Positions 28,597 to 37,283 of a stretch of 64,000 nucleotides of DNA are shown one piece after another. The notes under the pieces were generated by a model. That model did not search any database. It was not told the origin of the DNA and worked only from the letters and a program-made list of their open reading frames with translations. Each line of letters opens with the position of its first letter. The first letter of the stretch is position 1. Made by a program: the position numbers and the translations under genes. Source of the DNA: Chlorobaculum parvum NCIB 8327 (lineage in GTDB: Bacteria > Bacteroidota > Chlorobiia > Chlorobiales > Chlorobiaceae); the NCBI RefSeq assembly GCF_000020505.1, contig NC_011027.1, positions 2,216,001-2,280,000 on the forward strand, in the 5' to 3' direction.

Positions 28597-29649
28597 TCAG
28601 GCGTTGACGGGTTTTGCGTCGAGCATGGCGTTGAAGTTGCGCTCCGGGCGGCCTTCCCAGTTGCGTTTGTGATAGGCGTATCCGGCGATGAGCGGCATGG
28701 CAACGGTGGCTTCGGCGAAGACCATCTGCTCGTAGACGGTATCGACCTTGCCCCACGAGCTGGCCTCCTTGAGCGTCGAGCCGGAGAGCGCGCCGTCACG
28801 TTCGTCGGCCACGGTGATCTGCACGGCGTAGGTGTGCATCGAAACATCTTCGTAGCCAAGTACCTCAGCCGCAACAACGATATCCTGCGTAAAGTTCTTC
28901 GGCACGCCGCCACCGATCATGAAGATGCCGGTCTTGTCGTTCTCGATCTTGATTTTGGTCAGCTCGCGGAAGTCCTTGACCGAGTCGATGGAGACGTGGT
29001 TGTCGGGGTTGTTCCACTGATGGTGCACCAGGCCGAAACCGGCGGAGCAGTCCGAGAAGGCCGGGCAGAAGATCGGCACGCCTTTCTCGTAAGCCTTGTA
29101 AACGATGGAGTTCTTGTCGAGCCCCTTCTCTTCGATGTATTTGCCCATCTCGACGATGAATTCGCGCGACGAGTAAGCGCCAGGCTGCATCGAGTTGGCG
29201 ATGATCGCCATGGTGTCGTCGCAGACTCGAAGTTCGTCCTCGTCGATGTAGGTATCGTAGATGCGGTCGATGGCCAGCTCGCGCAGCTCGGAGTCGTCTG
29301 CGAACTGCGAGCCTTTCCAGTGCTTGAAGCCGAGCGCCTCGAAGAAGTCCTGATCGACGATGTTCGCGCCGGTCGAGACGATGGCGTCAACCATGTTGTG
29401 TTCGAGCATGTCGATGATGACCTGCTTCAGACCGGCGCTGATGAGCGAACCTGCGAGGGTAAGGATGACGGCGCACTCCTTGTCTTTCTGCATCAGATCG
29501 ACGATGGAGGCTGCGCGGGCCAGGTTACGGGCCTGGAACGCCATGTCGGCCATCTCCTCGACCATCGGCACGACGTTGTGTTTGGTGATGCCGATGTGCT
29601 TGATTGGCTCTTTCAGAAATCCGGCTTTCTGCATCGAACGCTCTTCCAT
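28597..29649 (-). CDS. Deoxyhypusine synthase-like protein
   Basis: 350 aa from the ATG at 29649 (MEERSMQKAGFL), backed by AGGAGA six bases upstream. Family features include AVILTLAGSLISAGLKQVI, DAIVSTGANIVDQDFFEALG and, near the C-terminus, LKEASSWGKVD, whose lysine aligns with the catalytic Lys of deoxyhypusine synthase. That enzyme transfers aminobutyl from spermidine to eIF5A. Bacteria lack hypusinated eIF5A, so the acceptor here must be another protein or an amine (for example, homospermidine formation). Its link to transaldolase, 9 bp downstream, is unexplained. Confidence 0.85.
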   Translation of the reverse strand: MEERSMQKAGFLKEPIKHIGITKHNVVPMVEEMADMAFQARNLARAASIVDLMQKDKECAVILTLAGSLISAGLKQVIIDMLEHNMVDAIVSTGANIVDQDFFEALGFKHWKGSQFADDSELRELAIDRIYDTYIDEDELRVCDDTMAIIANSMQPGAYSSREFIVEMGKYIEEKGLDKNSIVYKAYEKGVPIFCPAFSDCSAGFGLVHHQWNNPDNHVSIDSVKDFRELTKIKIENDKTGIFMIGGGVPKNFTQDIVVAAEVLGYEDVSMHTYAVQITVADERDGALSGSTLKEASSWGKVDTVYEQMVFAEATVAMPLIAGYAYHKRNWEGRPERNFNAMLDAKPVNA

Positions 29650-29739
29650 AGGTGTCTCCTGTACTATTTTAAATGCTTCTGTTTGATTTTGATACTGGAC
29701 TGAAAAGTCGGGGAGGATTTGGTGTCTGACCATCACTCC

Positions 29740-29767
29740 CCCCGTCCCGAAAGCTTTCGGGACGGGG
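29740..29767. repeat. Perfect 28-bp palindrome
   Basis: Each arm is 14 bases (CCCCGTCCCGAAAG and its exact complement) with no loop. It is 90 bases upstream of the deoxyhypusine-synthase-like gene and could be a protein-binding site or a mobile-element scar. Confidence 0.8.
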
Positions 29768-29786
29768 CAACATGAATGTAAGAAGG

Positions 29787-29820
29787 CTGAATGTCCAGAG
29801 GGCTAAAGCCCTCCTGAATG
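29787..29820 (+). repeat. Left copy of an inverted repeat pair around the SRP RNA gene
   Basis: A 34-base element starting CTGAATGTCCAGAGG and ending CCCTCCTGAATG, itself with an AGGGCT/AGCCCT core palindrome. An inverted, slightly diverged copy lies at 30222-30254. Confidence 0.75.
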
Positions 29821-29928
29821 TAAAACAGGACTCTGCGTGCTTCATCACTCAACCCATCAGTTTATCTATTTCGATCCCGATTTCAATTTCGGTCGGAATC
29901 TGTTTGCCGATTTTTCACAATAAAAAAA

Positions 29929-30030
29929 GGAGAGCAAGCTGACTATATCACACACTCACATTACCGGATGCTGCTTCCTTCCGGACCTGACATGGTTGGG
30001 TAAGAGAATGCTGTATAGGACTTACTCTCC
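29929..30030 (-). ncRNA. ffs: Signal recognition particle RNA (4.5S type)
   Basis: The minus strand contains the universal SRP RNA core GUCAGGUCCGGAAGGAAGCA, including the GGAA tetraloop and conserved internal loops, that binds Ffh. The ends pair exactly over 10 bp (GGAGAGUAAG at 30030 with CUUGCUCUCC ending at 29929), giving a short hairpin RNA of about 102 nt, and a seven-T run (complement of 29922-29928) follows as terminator. It is the RNA of the cotranslational membrane-targeting particle. Ends are inferred from pairing. Confidence 0.93.
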
Positions 30031-30221
30031 TAAATCTGCTATGTTCTTGTTTTTAACAGCGCCGATCAGACGGCCCGAGTAAAAACAGGCCTCTAATATA
30101 GCGCTCTGAAGTTAAAATACAAAAACAAAGCTTTTTTCTTTGTGGCAACTGTTATAACTTCGTAACCGTCCCGGAGAATCGCCTCCGGGAGCTTTGGATG
30201 GGGCGCAAAAACAGGCTCTCA

Positions 30222-30254
30222 CATTCAGGAGGGTTTAACCTTGTGGACATTCAG
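30222..30254 (-). repeat. Right copy of the inverted repeat pair around the SRP RNA gene
   Basis: On the minus strand it reads CTGAATGTCCACAAGG, then a diverged middle, then CCCTCCTGAATG, matching the element at 29787-29820 in opposite orientation. The two copies lie 401 bases apart and enclose the SRP RNA gene. Confidence 0.75.
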
Positions 30255-30269
30255 AACTCTTACATTCAC

Positions 30270-30298
30270 AATGCCCCGACTTTCAAGCCGGGGGCATT
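30270..30298 (+). promoter_or_regulatory. Hairpin in the trpS leader
   Basis: An 8-bp perfect stem (AATGCCCC with GGGGCATT) and 13-base loop, about 57 bases upstream of the trpS ATG. No T tract follows. It could affect trpS mRNA; no riboswitch family is recognisable. Confidence 0.4.
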
Positions 30299-30354
30299 GA
30301 GCGCCACCATAACTATAGAGATTCCCTGCAAAACAGGAGCAACAAACCCGACCC

Positions 30355-31389
30355 ATGTCGACACAAAGGATTTTAAGCGGGATGCGGCCTACCGGCAAAC
30401 TGCACCTCGGCCACTACTCAGGAGCACTTGAAAACTGGATCGCGCAGCAAAACCTTCTCCAGCCCGACGGAAGCCGGGCTTACGAGACCTGCTTTCTGAT
30501 CGCCGACTACCACAGCCTGACCACTTCGCTCGACACCTCGATGATCTACGAGCACTCGCTCGACATGCTGGTTGACTGGCTGGCGGCGGGCGTCGATCCG
30601 GAGAAAAGCCCGGTGTTCCGTCAGTCCCAGGTCAAGGAGCACGCCGAGCTGTTCCTGCTCTTTTCGATGCTCATCACCACCGCGCGGCTCGAACGCAACC
30701 CGACGCTCAAGGAGCAGGTGCGCGACCTGAACATGGACTCGCTGGTCTACGGCCACCTCGGCTATCCGGTGCTGCAGGCGGCGGACATCCTGCTCTACAA
30801 GGGCAATGTGGTGCCGGTGGGCGAAGATCAGATTCCGCACGTCGAGATCACCCGCGAGATCGCCCGCAAGTTCAACAGCCACTACCAGCACCCGGAGCTT
30901 GGCGACGTGTTCCCCGAACCCGCGCCGAAGATCACGAAGTTCGCGCGTCTGGTTGGTCTGGACGGCAAGGCGAAGATGTCGAAATCGCTTGGCAACACGA
31001 TTTTGCTCTCGGACGGCCCTGACGAGGTGCTCGCGAAGATGCGCCCCGCCGTGACCGACACGCAGAAGGTACGCCGCAACGATCCGGGCCGCCCGGAAGT
31101 GTGCCTGGTTTACAGCTACCACCAGAAGTTCACTGGCGAGGCGCAGCTGGCCGAAATCGAGGCGGGGTGCCGCTCCGGAGCGCTCGGCTGCGTCGATTGC
31201 AAAAAGATGTGCGCGGCAAACATCTCGGCGGAGCTGGCTCCGATCCTCGAACGGCGCAAGCACTACGAAGAGCGCCCGGAGATGGTCAAGGAGATTCTGC
31301 ACGAAGGCGAAAGGAAAGCGCGAAAGATCGCCGGAGAAACCATGAAAGAGGTGAGAGAGGCGATGAGCCTCGGGGAGAGCAACGCATGA
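30355..31389 (+). CDS. trpS: Tryptophanyl-tRNA synthetase
   Basis: Class I synthetase, 344 aa. The HIGH motif is KLHLGHYSGAL at about residue 16 and the KMSKS motif is AKMSKSLGNTI at about residue 205; PVGEDQIPHVEITREIA is typical of TrpRS. A long C-terminus contains a cysteine pair (CVDCKKMC), also seen in some TrpRS. The first gene of a three-gene operon, it overlaps the HAD phosphatase gene by four bases (ATGA). Confidence 0.95.
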   Translation: MSTQRILSGMRPTGKLHLGHYSGALENWIAQQNLLQPDGSRAYETCFLIADYHSLTTSLDTSMIYEHSLDMLVDWLAAGVDPEKSPVFRQSQVKEHAELFLLFSMLITTARLERNPTLKEQVRDLNMDSLVYGHLGYPVLQAADILLYKGNVVPVGEDQIPHVEITREIARKFNSHYQHPELGDVFPEPAPKITKFARLVGLDGKAKMSKSLGNTILLSDGPDEVLAKMRPAVTDTQKVRRNDPGRPEVCLVYSYHQKFTGEAQLAEIEAGCRSGALGCVDCKKMCAANISAELAPILERRKHYEERPEMVKEILHEGERKARKIAGETMKEVREAMSLGESNA

Positions 31390-32093
31390 AGATGACACCT
31401 GCAAACAACAGTCCGAAAGCCTTCATTTTCGATATGGATGGCGTGCTGGTCGATAACATGAGAATGCACGCCCAGTCGTGGGTCGATCTGTTCGCGGACT
31501 ACGGCCTGTCGGGCCTCGATCCGGAGCGCTACCTCGTCGAAACCGCGGGCATGAAGGGCCTCGACGTTTTGCGCTACTTCCTTGATCCGTCGATTTCGCC
31601 CGAAGAGGCCGACAAGCTGACCGAGCTGAAGGATATTCTTTACCGCGTGATGAACCGCAATGACATCGTGGCGATGCCGGGCCTCGAACCGTTTCTGGAA
31701 CGCGCGGCAAACGCTGGCGTCCGACTCGGCATCGGCACCGGCGCGGGGCCGAAAAACATCGACTACGTGCTCGGCCTGACCGGCCTGACGCCACGCTTCG
31801 AGGCAGTGGTCGGCGCGCACATGGTCAAGCACGGCAAGCCCCATCCGGAGACCTTCCTGCAGGTCGCCGAGCGGCTCGGAGCCGATCCGGCCAACTGCAT
31901 CGTTTTCGAGGACGCCCTGCCCGGCGCGGAAGCCGCTGCCGCCGCAGGCATGAGCTGCGTGGCGGTCACGACGACCAACGCCCCCGAAGCGTTCGCCGCG
32001 TTCGACAACGTCATCACGACCATCGACCATTTCAACGGCCTCCTGCCCGAAACGCTGCTGGAGCTTAGCAGCACCGCTAAAACCATGTCTTAA
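31386..32093 (+). CDS. HAD-superfamily hydrolase (beta-phosphoglucomutase-like)
   Basis: 235 aa. Motif I is AFIFDMDGVLVDN with the nucleophile and acid/base Asp, motif II is a Gly-Thr-Gly segment (LGIGTGAGPKN), the motif III lysine lies in KHGKPHPETF, and motif IV is IVFEDALPGAEAA. The cap domain is of the beta-PGM/phosphoglycolate phosphatase type. The substrate is unknown. It is translationally coupled to trpS and lies 12 bp before argS. Confidence 0.88.
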   Translation: MKMTPANNSPKAFIFDMDGVLVDNMRMHAQSWVDLFADYGLSGLDPERYLVETAGMKGLDVLRYFLDPSISPEEADKLTELKDILYRVMNRNDIVAMPGLEPFLERAANAGVRLGIGTGAGPKNIDYVLGLTGLTPRFEAVVGAHMVKHGKPHPETFLQVAERLGADPANCIVFEDALPGAEAAAAAGMSCVAVTTTNAPEAFAAFDNVITTIDHFNGLLPETLLELSSTAKTMS

Positions 32094-32105
32094 CGATCCA
32101 TACCG

Positions 32106-33761
32106 ATGCGAGCCTTTTTCCTCCCCTTCATTCAGGACGCCCTGCACAAAGCGGGCATCGAGACCGACAAGGAGATTCAGATCGACAAGCCGAACGACAA
32201 GAAGTTCGGCGACTTCTCGACCAACATCGCCTTCCTGCTGGCCAAGGAGGCCCGGAAAAATCCGCGAGAGTTGGCGACGCAGTTGATCGGCCTGTTCGCC
32301 TTTCCGGAAGGCACGGTGACCAAAACCGAGGTGGCGGGGCCGGGCTTCATCAACTTCCATCTCGCCCCGGCCTTCTTCATGCGCTCGGCTCAGGAAGTCC
32401 TGACGCAGGGCGAGAAGTTCGGCTGCACGGAGTCAGGCAAGGGACAGAAAGCGATTGTCGAGTACGTCAGCGCCAACCCGACCGGGCCGCTCACCATCGG
32501 GCGCGGACGCGGTGGTGTGCTGGGCGACTGCATCGCCAACCTGCTCGAAACGCAGGGCTACGAGGTGACGCGCGAGTACTACTTCAACGACGCCGGACGC
32601 CAGATGCAGATTCTGGCCGAGTCGGTGCGCTACCGCTACCTCGAAAAGTGCGGGCAGACGGTCGAGTTCCCGGAGACGCACTACCAGGGCGACTACATCG
32701 GTGAGATCGCCGGGACGCTCTTCATCGAGCACAGCGACGAACTGGCCTCATCCGATGAACTTGGCATCTTCAAGGAGACGGCCGAAGCGGTCATCTTCAG
32801 CTCCATCCGCAGAACGCTTGAGCGCATCGGCATCACGCATGACTCGTTCTTCAACGAGCACACACTCTATCAGTGGAACGAGGGGGAAGCATCCGGCAAC
32901 CAGAAGGTGATCGATGCGCTCGAAGCAAAAGACTTCATCGGACGGTATGACGGCGCGACCTGGTTTATGACCACCAAGCTCGGCCAGGAGAAGGACAAGG
33001 TGCTCATCAAATCCTCCGGCGACCCAAGCTACCGCCTGCCCGACATCGCCTACCACGTCACCAAGTTCGAGCGCGGCTTCGACCTCATGGTGAACGTCTT
33101 CGGCGCGGATCACATCGACGAGTATCCCGACGTGCTCGAAGCGCTGAAAATTCTCGGCTACGACGCCTCCAAGGTCAAGATCGCCATCAACCAGTTCGTC
33201 ACCACCACCGTCGGTGGCCAGACGGTCAAGATGTCCACCCGCAAGGGCAACGCCGACCTGCTCGACGACCTCATCGAGGATGTCGGTGCGGACGCCACGC
33301 GCCTCTTCTTCATCATGCGCAGCAAGGATTCGCACCTGAACTTCGATGTCGAGCTGGCTAAAAAGCAGTCGAAAGACAACCCTGTCTTCTACCTCCAGTA
33401 CGCCCACGCAAGGATTTGCAGCCTCGTGCGTCTTGCCGAAAAAGAGGTCGGCTTCGACGAAGCTGCGGCCACTGGCGCTAGCCTGCCGCTGCTCGACAGC
33501 GAACCGGAGATCGACCTCGCCTCCGCGCTGCTCGACTTCCCGGATGTCATCCAATCCTGCCTGCGCCTGCTCGAACCGCAGAAGATGGTCGAGTACCTGC
33601 ACACGGTCGCCGAGCGCTACCACAAGTTCTATCAGGAGTGCCCGATCCTGAAAGCGGACGAAAACATCCGCACGGCGCGGCTTGAGCTGTCACTCACGGT
33701 GCGTCAGGTGCTGCGCAACGGCTTCAGAATTCTGGGAATTTCCGCGCCGGAATCGATGTAA
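32106..33761 (+). CDS. argS: Arginyl-tRNA synthetase
   Basis: Class I synthetase, 551 aa, charging tRNA-Arg. The N-terminal additional domain is followed by the catalytic core and a DALR anticodon-binding domain at the end (DALR-like tail with [14 protein letters not shown]). The class I HIGH motif is unusual: where relatives have PLHVGHGR, this has [10 protein letters not shown], losing both histidines. The second signature is near VKMSTRKGN, as usual in ArgRS without a classic KMSKS. The frame and rest of the protein are intact, so it is expected to be active. It is the third gene of the trpS operon, ending 23 bp before the converging nadD. Confidence 0.94.
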   Translation: MRAFFLPFIQDALHKAGIETDKEIQIDKPNDKKFGDFSTNIAFLLAKEARKNPRELATQLIGLFAFPEGTVTKTEVAGPGFINFHLAPAFFMRSAQEVLTQGEKFGCTESGKGQKAIVEYVSANPTGPLTIGRGRGGVLGDCIANLLETQGYEVTREYYFNDAGRQMQILAESVRYRYLEKCGQTVEFPETHYQGDYIGEIAGTLFIEHSDELASSDELGIFKETAEAVIFSSIRRTLERIGITHDSFFNEHTLYQWNEGEASGNQKVIDALEAKDFIGRYDGATWFMTTKLGQEKDKVLIKSSGDPSYRLPDIAYHVTKFERGFDLMVNVFGADHIDEYPDVLEALKILGYDASKVKIAINQFVTTTVGGQTVKMSTRKGNADLLDDLIEDVGADATRLFFIMRSKDSHLNFDVELAKKQSKDNPVFYLQYAHARICSLVRLAEKEVGFDEAAATGASLPLLDSEPEIDLASALLDFPDVIQSCLRLLEPQKMVEYLHTVAERYHKFYQECPILKADENIRTARLELSLTVRQVLRNGFRILGISAPESM

Positions 33762-33784
33762 GGAGACGGGACGAAAAGGCGGGC

Positions 33785-34372
33785 TCAGGAACGATAGAGC
33801 CCGTGCTCCGCAATGTAGTGGTTGATCGATGGGGGGACAAGCTGGGAAACCGGCTGCCCGGCTGCGACAAGCCGCCGGATCTCTGTAGCGGAAACCGGCA
33901 TATCGAAATCGATACGGCGTACCGGCAAGTGAAGTGCTTCCGCATCATGCTGGCAATTTTCATAGCCTTCACGCCCGAAATAGACGATCTGGCAGAGCCT
34001 GGGAATTTCCGATGCAGCCTTCCACTGGCCCATCTGCCGGTAACTGTCCTCACCTACCAGCAGCAGCAATTCATCGTCGGGATAGAGATCGGCGATATGG
34101 CGAAGCAGATCGACCGTGTACGAAGGCCCATCCGTCTCCAGTTCCCACGAGCTTGATTCGGCAAACCGGCCTGCGGCGTTGACTTCATCCGTCAGAAGCC
34201 GGGCCATCGAGACCCGGTCGTCATCCGAAGCGTGAGCGCCGGTTTTGAAGGGATTTCGCGATACCGAAACAATGAGTCGGTCAAGCCGAAGCAGCTCCCT
34301 CGCAAACAGGCACATGGCCAGATGGCCGTTGTGTGGAGGGTCGAAACTTCCGCCGAAAATCCCAGTTCGCAC
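33785..34372 (-). CDS. nadD: Nicotinate-nucleotide adenylyltransferase
   Basis: 195 aa. It adenylates nicotinate mononucleotide in NAD synthesis. The N-terminal TGIFGGSFDPPHNGHLAMC holds the nucleotidyltransferase (H/T)xGH motif, and the C-terminal PVSATEIRRLVAAGQPVSQL the ISSTxIR-like motif. The GTG start at 34372 shares its G with the bamD stop codon (TAGTG), so translation is coupled. Confidence 0.94.
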   Translation of the reverse strand: MRTGIFGGSFDPPHNGHLAMCLFARELLRLDRLIVSVSRNPFKTGAHASDDDRVSMARLLTDEVNAAGRFAESSSWELETDGPSYTVDLLRHIADLYPDDELLLLVGEDSYRQMGQWKAASEIPRLCQIVYFGREGYENCQHDAEALHLPVRRIDFDMPVSATEIRRLVAAGQPVSQLVPPSINHYIAEHGLYRS

Positions 34373-35301
34373 TACTTCGATTCAGGATTGCGCGCCTCGG
34401 AGAAGTGCTCCATAACCTTCTTGTAGGAAGCCTCAACCTCTTTGCTGTTATCGGGATACAGCTGCTGAAAGCGCTCGATGGTCTGGCGGGCCTCAAACCA
34501 CTTGTTGCGCCTGATGTTTGTATCGACCTTGCCAAGCCATGCCGACTTGACCCACTTCGTATCGGGATACTGATTGATGACAACATCGAAGTAAATATCG
34601 GCTGCGCGGTACTTTTTCAGCCTGACATACTGAAGGGCAATCGAATAGCGGTTATGCGCAAGTTTGTCCCTCAGCTTCAGTATAGCCGATTTACTGTAGC
34701 TGGCTGGCGCTCCATTCGAAAGCTGAGCCATCGCCTCGTCGTATTTGGCTTTGTACGAAGCGTTTGTCGGATTGACCTTCAGCAGCTCTTTGTACAGTTC
34801 TGCATCGCTTTGCGCCTGGGCTGAATCATCGAGCGGATATTCATCCAGATAGGTGGAGAACTCGTTGATCGCCTTGACCGTGTACTCCTGATCGAGCTCA
34901 TAAAAAGGGGAGAGCTGCTCGTACGACTTGGCAAGCTCGAACTGAGCACTCTTTGCAAAAGGAGAGTCCGGGGTCTGCTGCAACAGGCGGCGATACATGT
35001 CCGCAGCAAGCAGGTACTGCTTCTTCTGGTAATAGGAATTGGCCAGCGAATGGAGGACGTCATCTTCCAGATTGGTCGCCCGGGTCGAAAAGAGCAGGGA
35101 TTCAAGCACGACAATGGCTTTGTCATACTTTTTTCTGTCAATCAGCTCCGTAGCCCGCTGGTATTGGCTTTCAGCCTGAGAAACTGTTGAAACCTGCTCG
35201 GCCGGCAACTTCGAGGAAGAACAGGCAGATAAACTTATGGCGATACAAAAGAGACCTGGCAGAATCTTGCGTAACGGCTTTCTCTTAACCGATTGAGACA
35301 T
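34372..35301 (-). CDS. bamD: BamD-like outer membrane assembly lipoprotein
   Basis: 309 aa, lipobox ISLSAC, then TPR-like repeats (EDDVLHSLANSYYQKKQYLL, FAKSAQFELAKSYEQLSP, DIYFDVVINQYPDTKWVKSA). BamD is the essential lipoprotein of the BAM complex that folds beta-barrel proteins into the outer membrane. The repeats and the YPDTKW-like element match the family. It is immediately upstream of nadD. A YbgF/CpoB-like TPR protein is an alternative but less likely. Confidence 0.83.
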   Translation of the reverse strand: MSQSVKRKPLRKILPGLFCIAISLSACSSSKLPAEQVSTVSQAESQYQRATELIDRKKYDKAIVVLESLLFSTRATNLEDDVLHSLANSYYQKKQYLLAADMYRRLLQQTPDSPFAKSAQFELAKSYEQLSPFYELDQEYTVKAINEFSTYLDEYPLDDSAQAQSDAELYKELLKVNPTNASYKAKYDEAMAQLSNGAPASYSKSAILKLRDKLAHNRYSIALQYVRLKKYRAADIYFDVVINQYPDTKWVKSAWLGKVDTNIRRNKWFEARQTIERFQQLYPDNSKEVEASYKKVMEHFSEARNPESK

Positions 35302-35561
35302 AACGACTCCCTTAGAGCAAATGAATGAATGACAAACAGGTTGGCTGTGCTTTCCAACCGACAGGCGACCGGCACCCGGGAAAATTCATACCGAAGCGAA
35401 GCTGGAAAACGTGAACAGGGGCGCAGCGGCGTTCTGTCAGGACTCGGCCATTGACGGCATACCGAAGCTGTCGAGACAGTTCCAGGCTCCGTCTGAAAGA
35501 AAATCCGGCAAATCTCCTTCGATGATCGAGAGCAAAAACAGGTACCATTCATGCCGGGTTG

Positions 35562-35634
35562 TGGAGCTTAGGGGAGTCGAACCCCTGACCTTCTCATTGC
35601 GAACGAGACGCTCTACCAACTGAGCTAAAGCCCC
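35562..35634 (-). tRNA. tRNA-Ala (CGC anticodon)
   Basis: On the minus strand a full cloverleaf folds: acceptor GGGGCTT with AAGCTCC, D-arm GCTCAGTTGGTAGAGC, anticodon stem TCTCG/TGAGA with loop TTCGCAA (anticodon CGC), and T-arm AGGGG/CCCCT around TTCGACT. The G3:U70 pair, the alanine identity element, is present. The 3' CCA is not encoded. Confidence 0.93.
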
Positions 35635-35694
35635 GGAATGCAATCACATGCTGTGACCATTGCATCAAGCTAACCAATATATTTTTTTAGCAGC

Positions 35695-35727
35695 ACAAAA
35701 AAAAGCCTGCTCGATGGCAGGCTTTTT
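35695..35727. terminator. Terminator after atpH
   Basis: AAAAGCCTGC pairs with GCAGGCTTTT across a 6-base loop, flanked by an A tract (T tract on the minus strand) and T residues. It ends the atp operon and insulates the tRNA gene. Confidence 0.88.
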
Positions 35728-35747
35728 CAAACTCTTTCTTTCAGATC

Positions 35748-36293
35748 TCAGGCCGGCTCGGCAATGAGCGAGGACTTGAGAAGCTGAAGCTGATGCTGGA
35801 TACTTCCATCGAGAATCGTATCACCGATCTTGACAGTCACGCCACCGATGAGTTTTTCATCAAGGGACATCTTGGCCCGAATTTTTTTGCCGGTACGGAT
35901 CGAAAGACCATTAACCAGTTCCTTGGCCTGTTCGTCACTGAGTTTGACGGCGCTTTTCACATCGGCGTTGATCACACCGTTACGCTCGTCAAGCAGTGAG
36001 CTAAATTCAGTAATCACGGTCGGCAGAAGATTTGCGCGCTTCTTGTGAGCGAGCAGCTTGATGAAAATCATCGTCTTTTCACCAACCTCTTTGCCGAAGA
36101 TTTCTTCGAGAATGCGTGATTTGAGATCGACATTGATCAGCGGGCTTCTCAGTGCCAGCAATAATTCACGGCTGCCGCTGAGAACCTCCTGGATTTTCAA
36201 CAGGTCTTCGGTGACCGTATCCAGAAAATTGGCCTCAATGGCCACCTCGAGCAAAGCCAATGCGTATCTGCGGCTTGCAATTGCACTTGACAT
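35748..36293 (-). CDS. atpH: ATP synthase F1 delta subunit
   Basis: 181 aa of the OSCP/delta family: SAIASRRYALALLEVAIEAN at the start and IGGVTVKIGDTILDGSIQHQL at the end, matching the usual terminal signatures. It links the F1 head to the b-subunit stalk. It is the last gene of this operon; the alpha and gamma genes, which commonly follow, are not here (a tRNA gene is), so F1 is encoded elsewhere. Confidence 0.94.
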   Translation of the reverse strand: MSSAIASRRYALALLEVAIEANFLDTVTEDLLKIQEVLSGSRELLLALRSPLINVDLKSRILEEIFGKEVGEKTMIFIKLLAHKKRANLLPTVITEFSSLLDERNGVINADVKSAVKLSDEQAKELVNGLSIRTGKKIRAKMSLDEKLIGGVTVKIGDTILDGSIQHQLQLLKSSLIAEPA

Positions 36294-36308
36294 AGTTCCG
36301 AATGTTTA

Positions 36309-36836
36309 TCAGTTACGCTTGGCTGCCATTTCATTGATCATGTCGTTGACCACGGCCTTCTGCTTGTCAGCATCGAGCGTGGTACGAATGATCTTCTCGG
36401 CACCCTTCACCGCCATATCGGCGACCTCGTTGCGGAGCACGTCGAGTGCACGACGCTTCTCCTGCTCGATCTCCTCTTTTGCGGCGGCGATCATCTTCTG
36501 GGACTCGACCTGCGCCTTCTCGGTCAGCTCGGAGCGAACCTTGTCGGCATACTCTTTGCCTTCCCGGATGATTTTGTCGGCCTCTGCATCTGCCTTGGCC
36601 AGCATTTCCTTGTTTTTCTTCAGAATGGATTCGGCTTCCTCTTTGGCCGTGTGTGCACGGTCAATGGCTGACTGAATTCCCTTTTCGCGCTCTTCGAGCA
36701 TCGAAACGATCGGTCCCCATGCAATTTTTTTCAGAATGACCAGCACGATCACAAAGGTGACGGCAGTCCAGAAGATAAGACCCGGATTCGGAGAGAGAAG
36801 CCCGCCACTGAGAAGAATAATCCCTGACGTTAACAT
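36309..36836 (-). CDS. atpF: ATP synthase F0 b subunit
   Basis: 175 aa: one membrane helix ([20 protein letters not shown]) followed by a long charged coiled coil ([20 protein letters not shown] and onward), the peripheral stalk. It lies 15 bp upstream of atpH and 88 bp after atpE. The ATG opens [11 protein letters not shown]. Confidence 0.94.
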   Translation of the reverse strand: MLTSGIILLSGGLLSPNPGLIFWTAVTFVIVLVILKKIAWGPIVSMLEEREKGIQSAIDRAHTAKEEAESILKKNKEMLAKADAEADKIIREGKEYADKVRSELTEKAQVESQKMIAAAKEEIEQEKRRALDVLRNEVADMAVKGAEKIIRTTLDADKQKAVVNDMINEMAAKRN

Positions 36837-36924
36837 GAACGCTGTTCTTTAACAGATTGATAAAATCCGTCTGCAGCCTTTCAAAAAAGCACCGCAGACG
36901 GCTTAAGCTTTTGGCAACGCTGTA

Positions 36925-37152
36925 TTACTTCAAGGCGAGAAGCACGCAGATAACCTCACCGAACAGTGCGACACCTTCGATAAGAGCAGCCGCGATGATC
37001 ATCGTGGTACGAATATCAGAGGTAGCCTCAGGCTGACGGGCGGTGCCTTCAGCTGCGGAAGCAGCGATATTGCCGATGCCAAGACCTGCACCGATAACTG
37101 CCAGACCGGCGCCGACACCGGCACCCAAGTAACCCAAACCCATTCCTTCCAT
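36925..37152 (-). CDS. atpE: ATP synthase F0 c subunit
   Basis: 75 aa hairpin of two membrane helices. The first is glycine-rich (LGAGVGAGLAVIGAGLGIG); the polar loop reads RQPEA; the second holds the ion-carrying glutamate in AALIEGVALFGEVICVLL. No Na+-type signature is obvious (no Gln in the first helix, Gly after the Glu), so it should be proton-driven. The c-ring forms the rotor. Confidence 0.96.
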   Translation of the reverse strand: MEGMGLGYLGAGVGAGLAVIGAGLGIGNIAASAAEGTARQPEATSDIRTTMIIAAALIEGVALFGEVICVLLALK

Positions 37153-37283
37153 CTTTAAATTGCCTCCGTGGATGTTTTGTTTTAAAAGTGAATGCTACTC
37201 TTTGTAGCGGTTCAAAAAGAAAAAATTCTGTGTTGACTGATAGCCGCTCGTGTCAGGAGTCAGGCGAACCTGCCAAGCCCGGC

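Noticed and set aside
30198-30431. Small open frame before trpS
   Set aside because: It crosses the repeat and hairpin region and overlaps trpS out of frame; no ribosome site and no conserved look.
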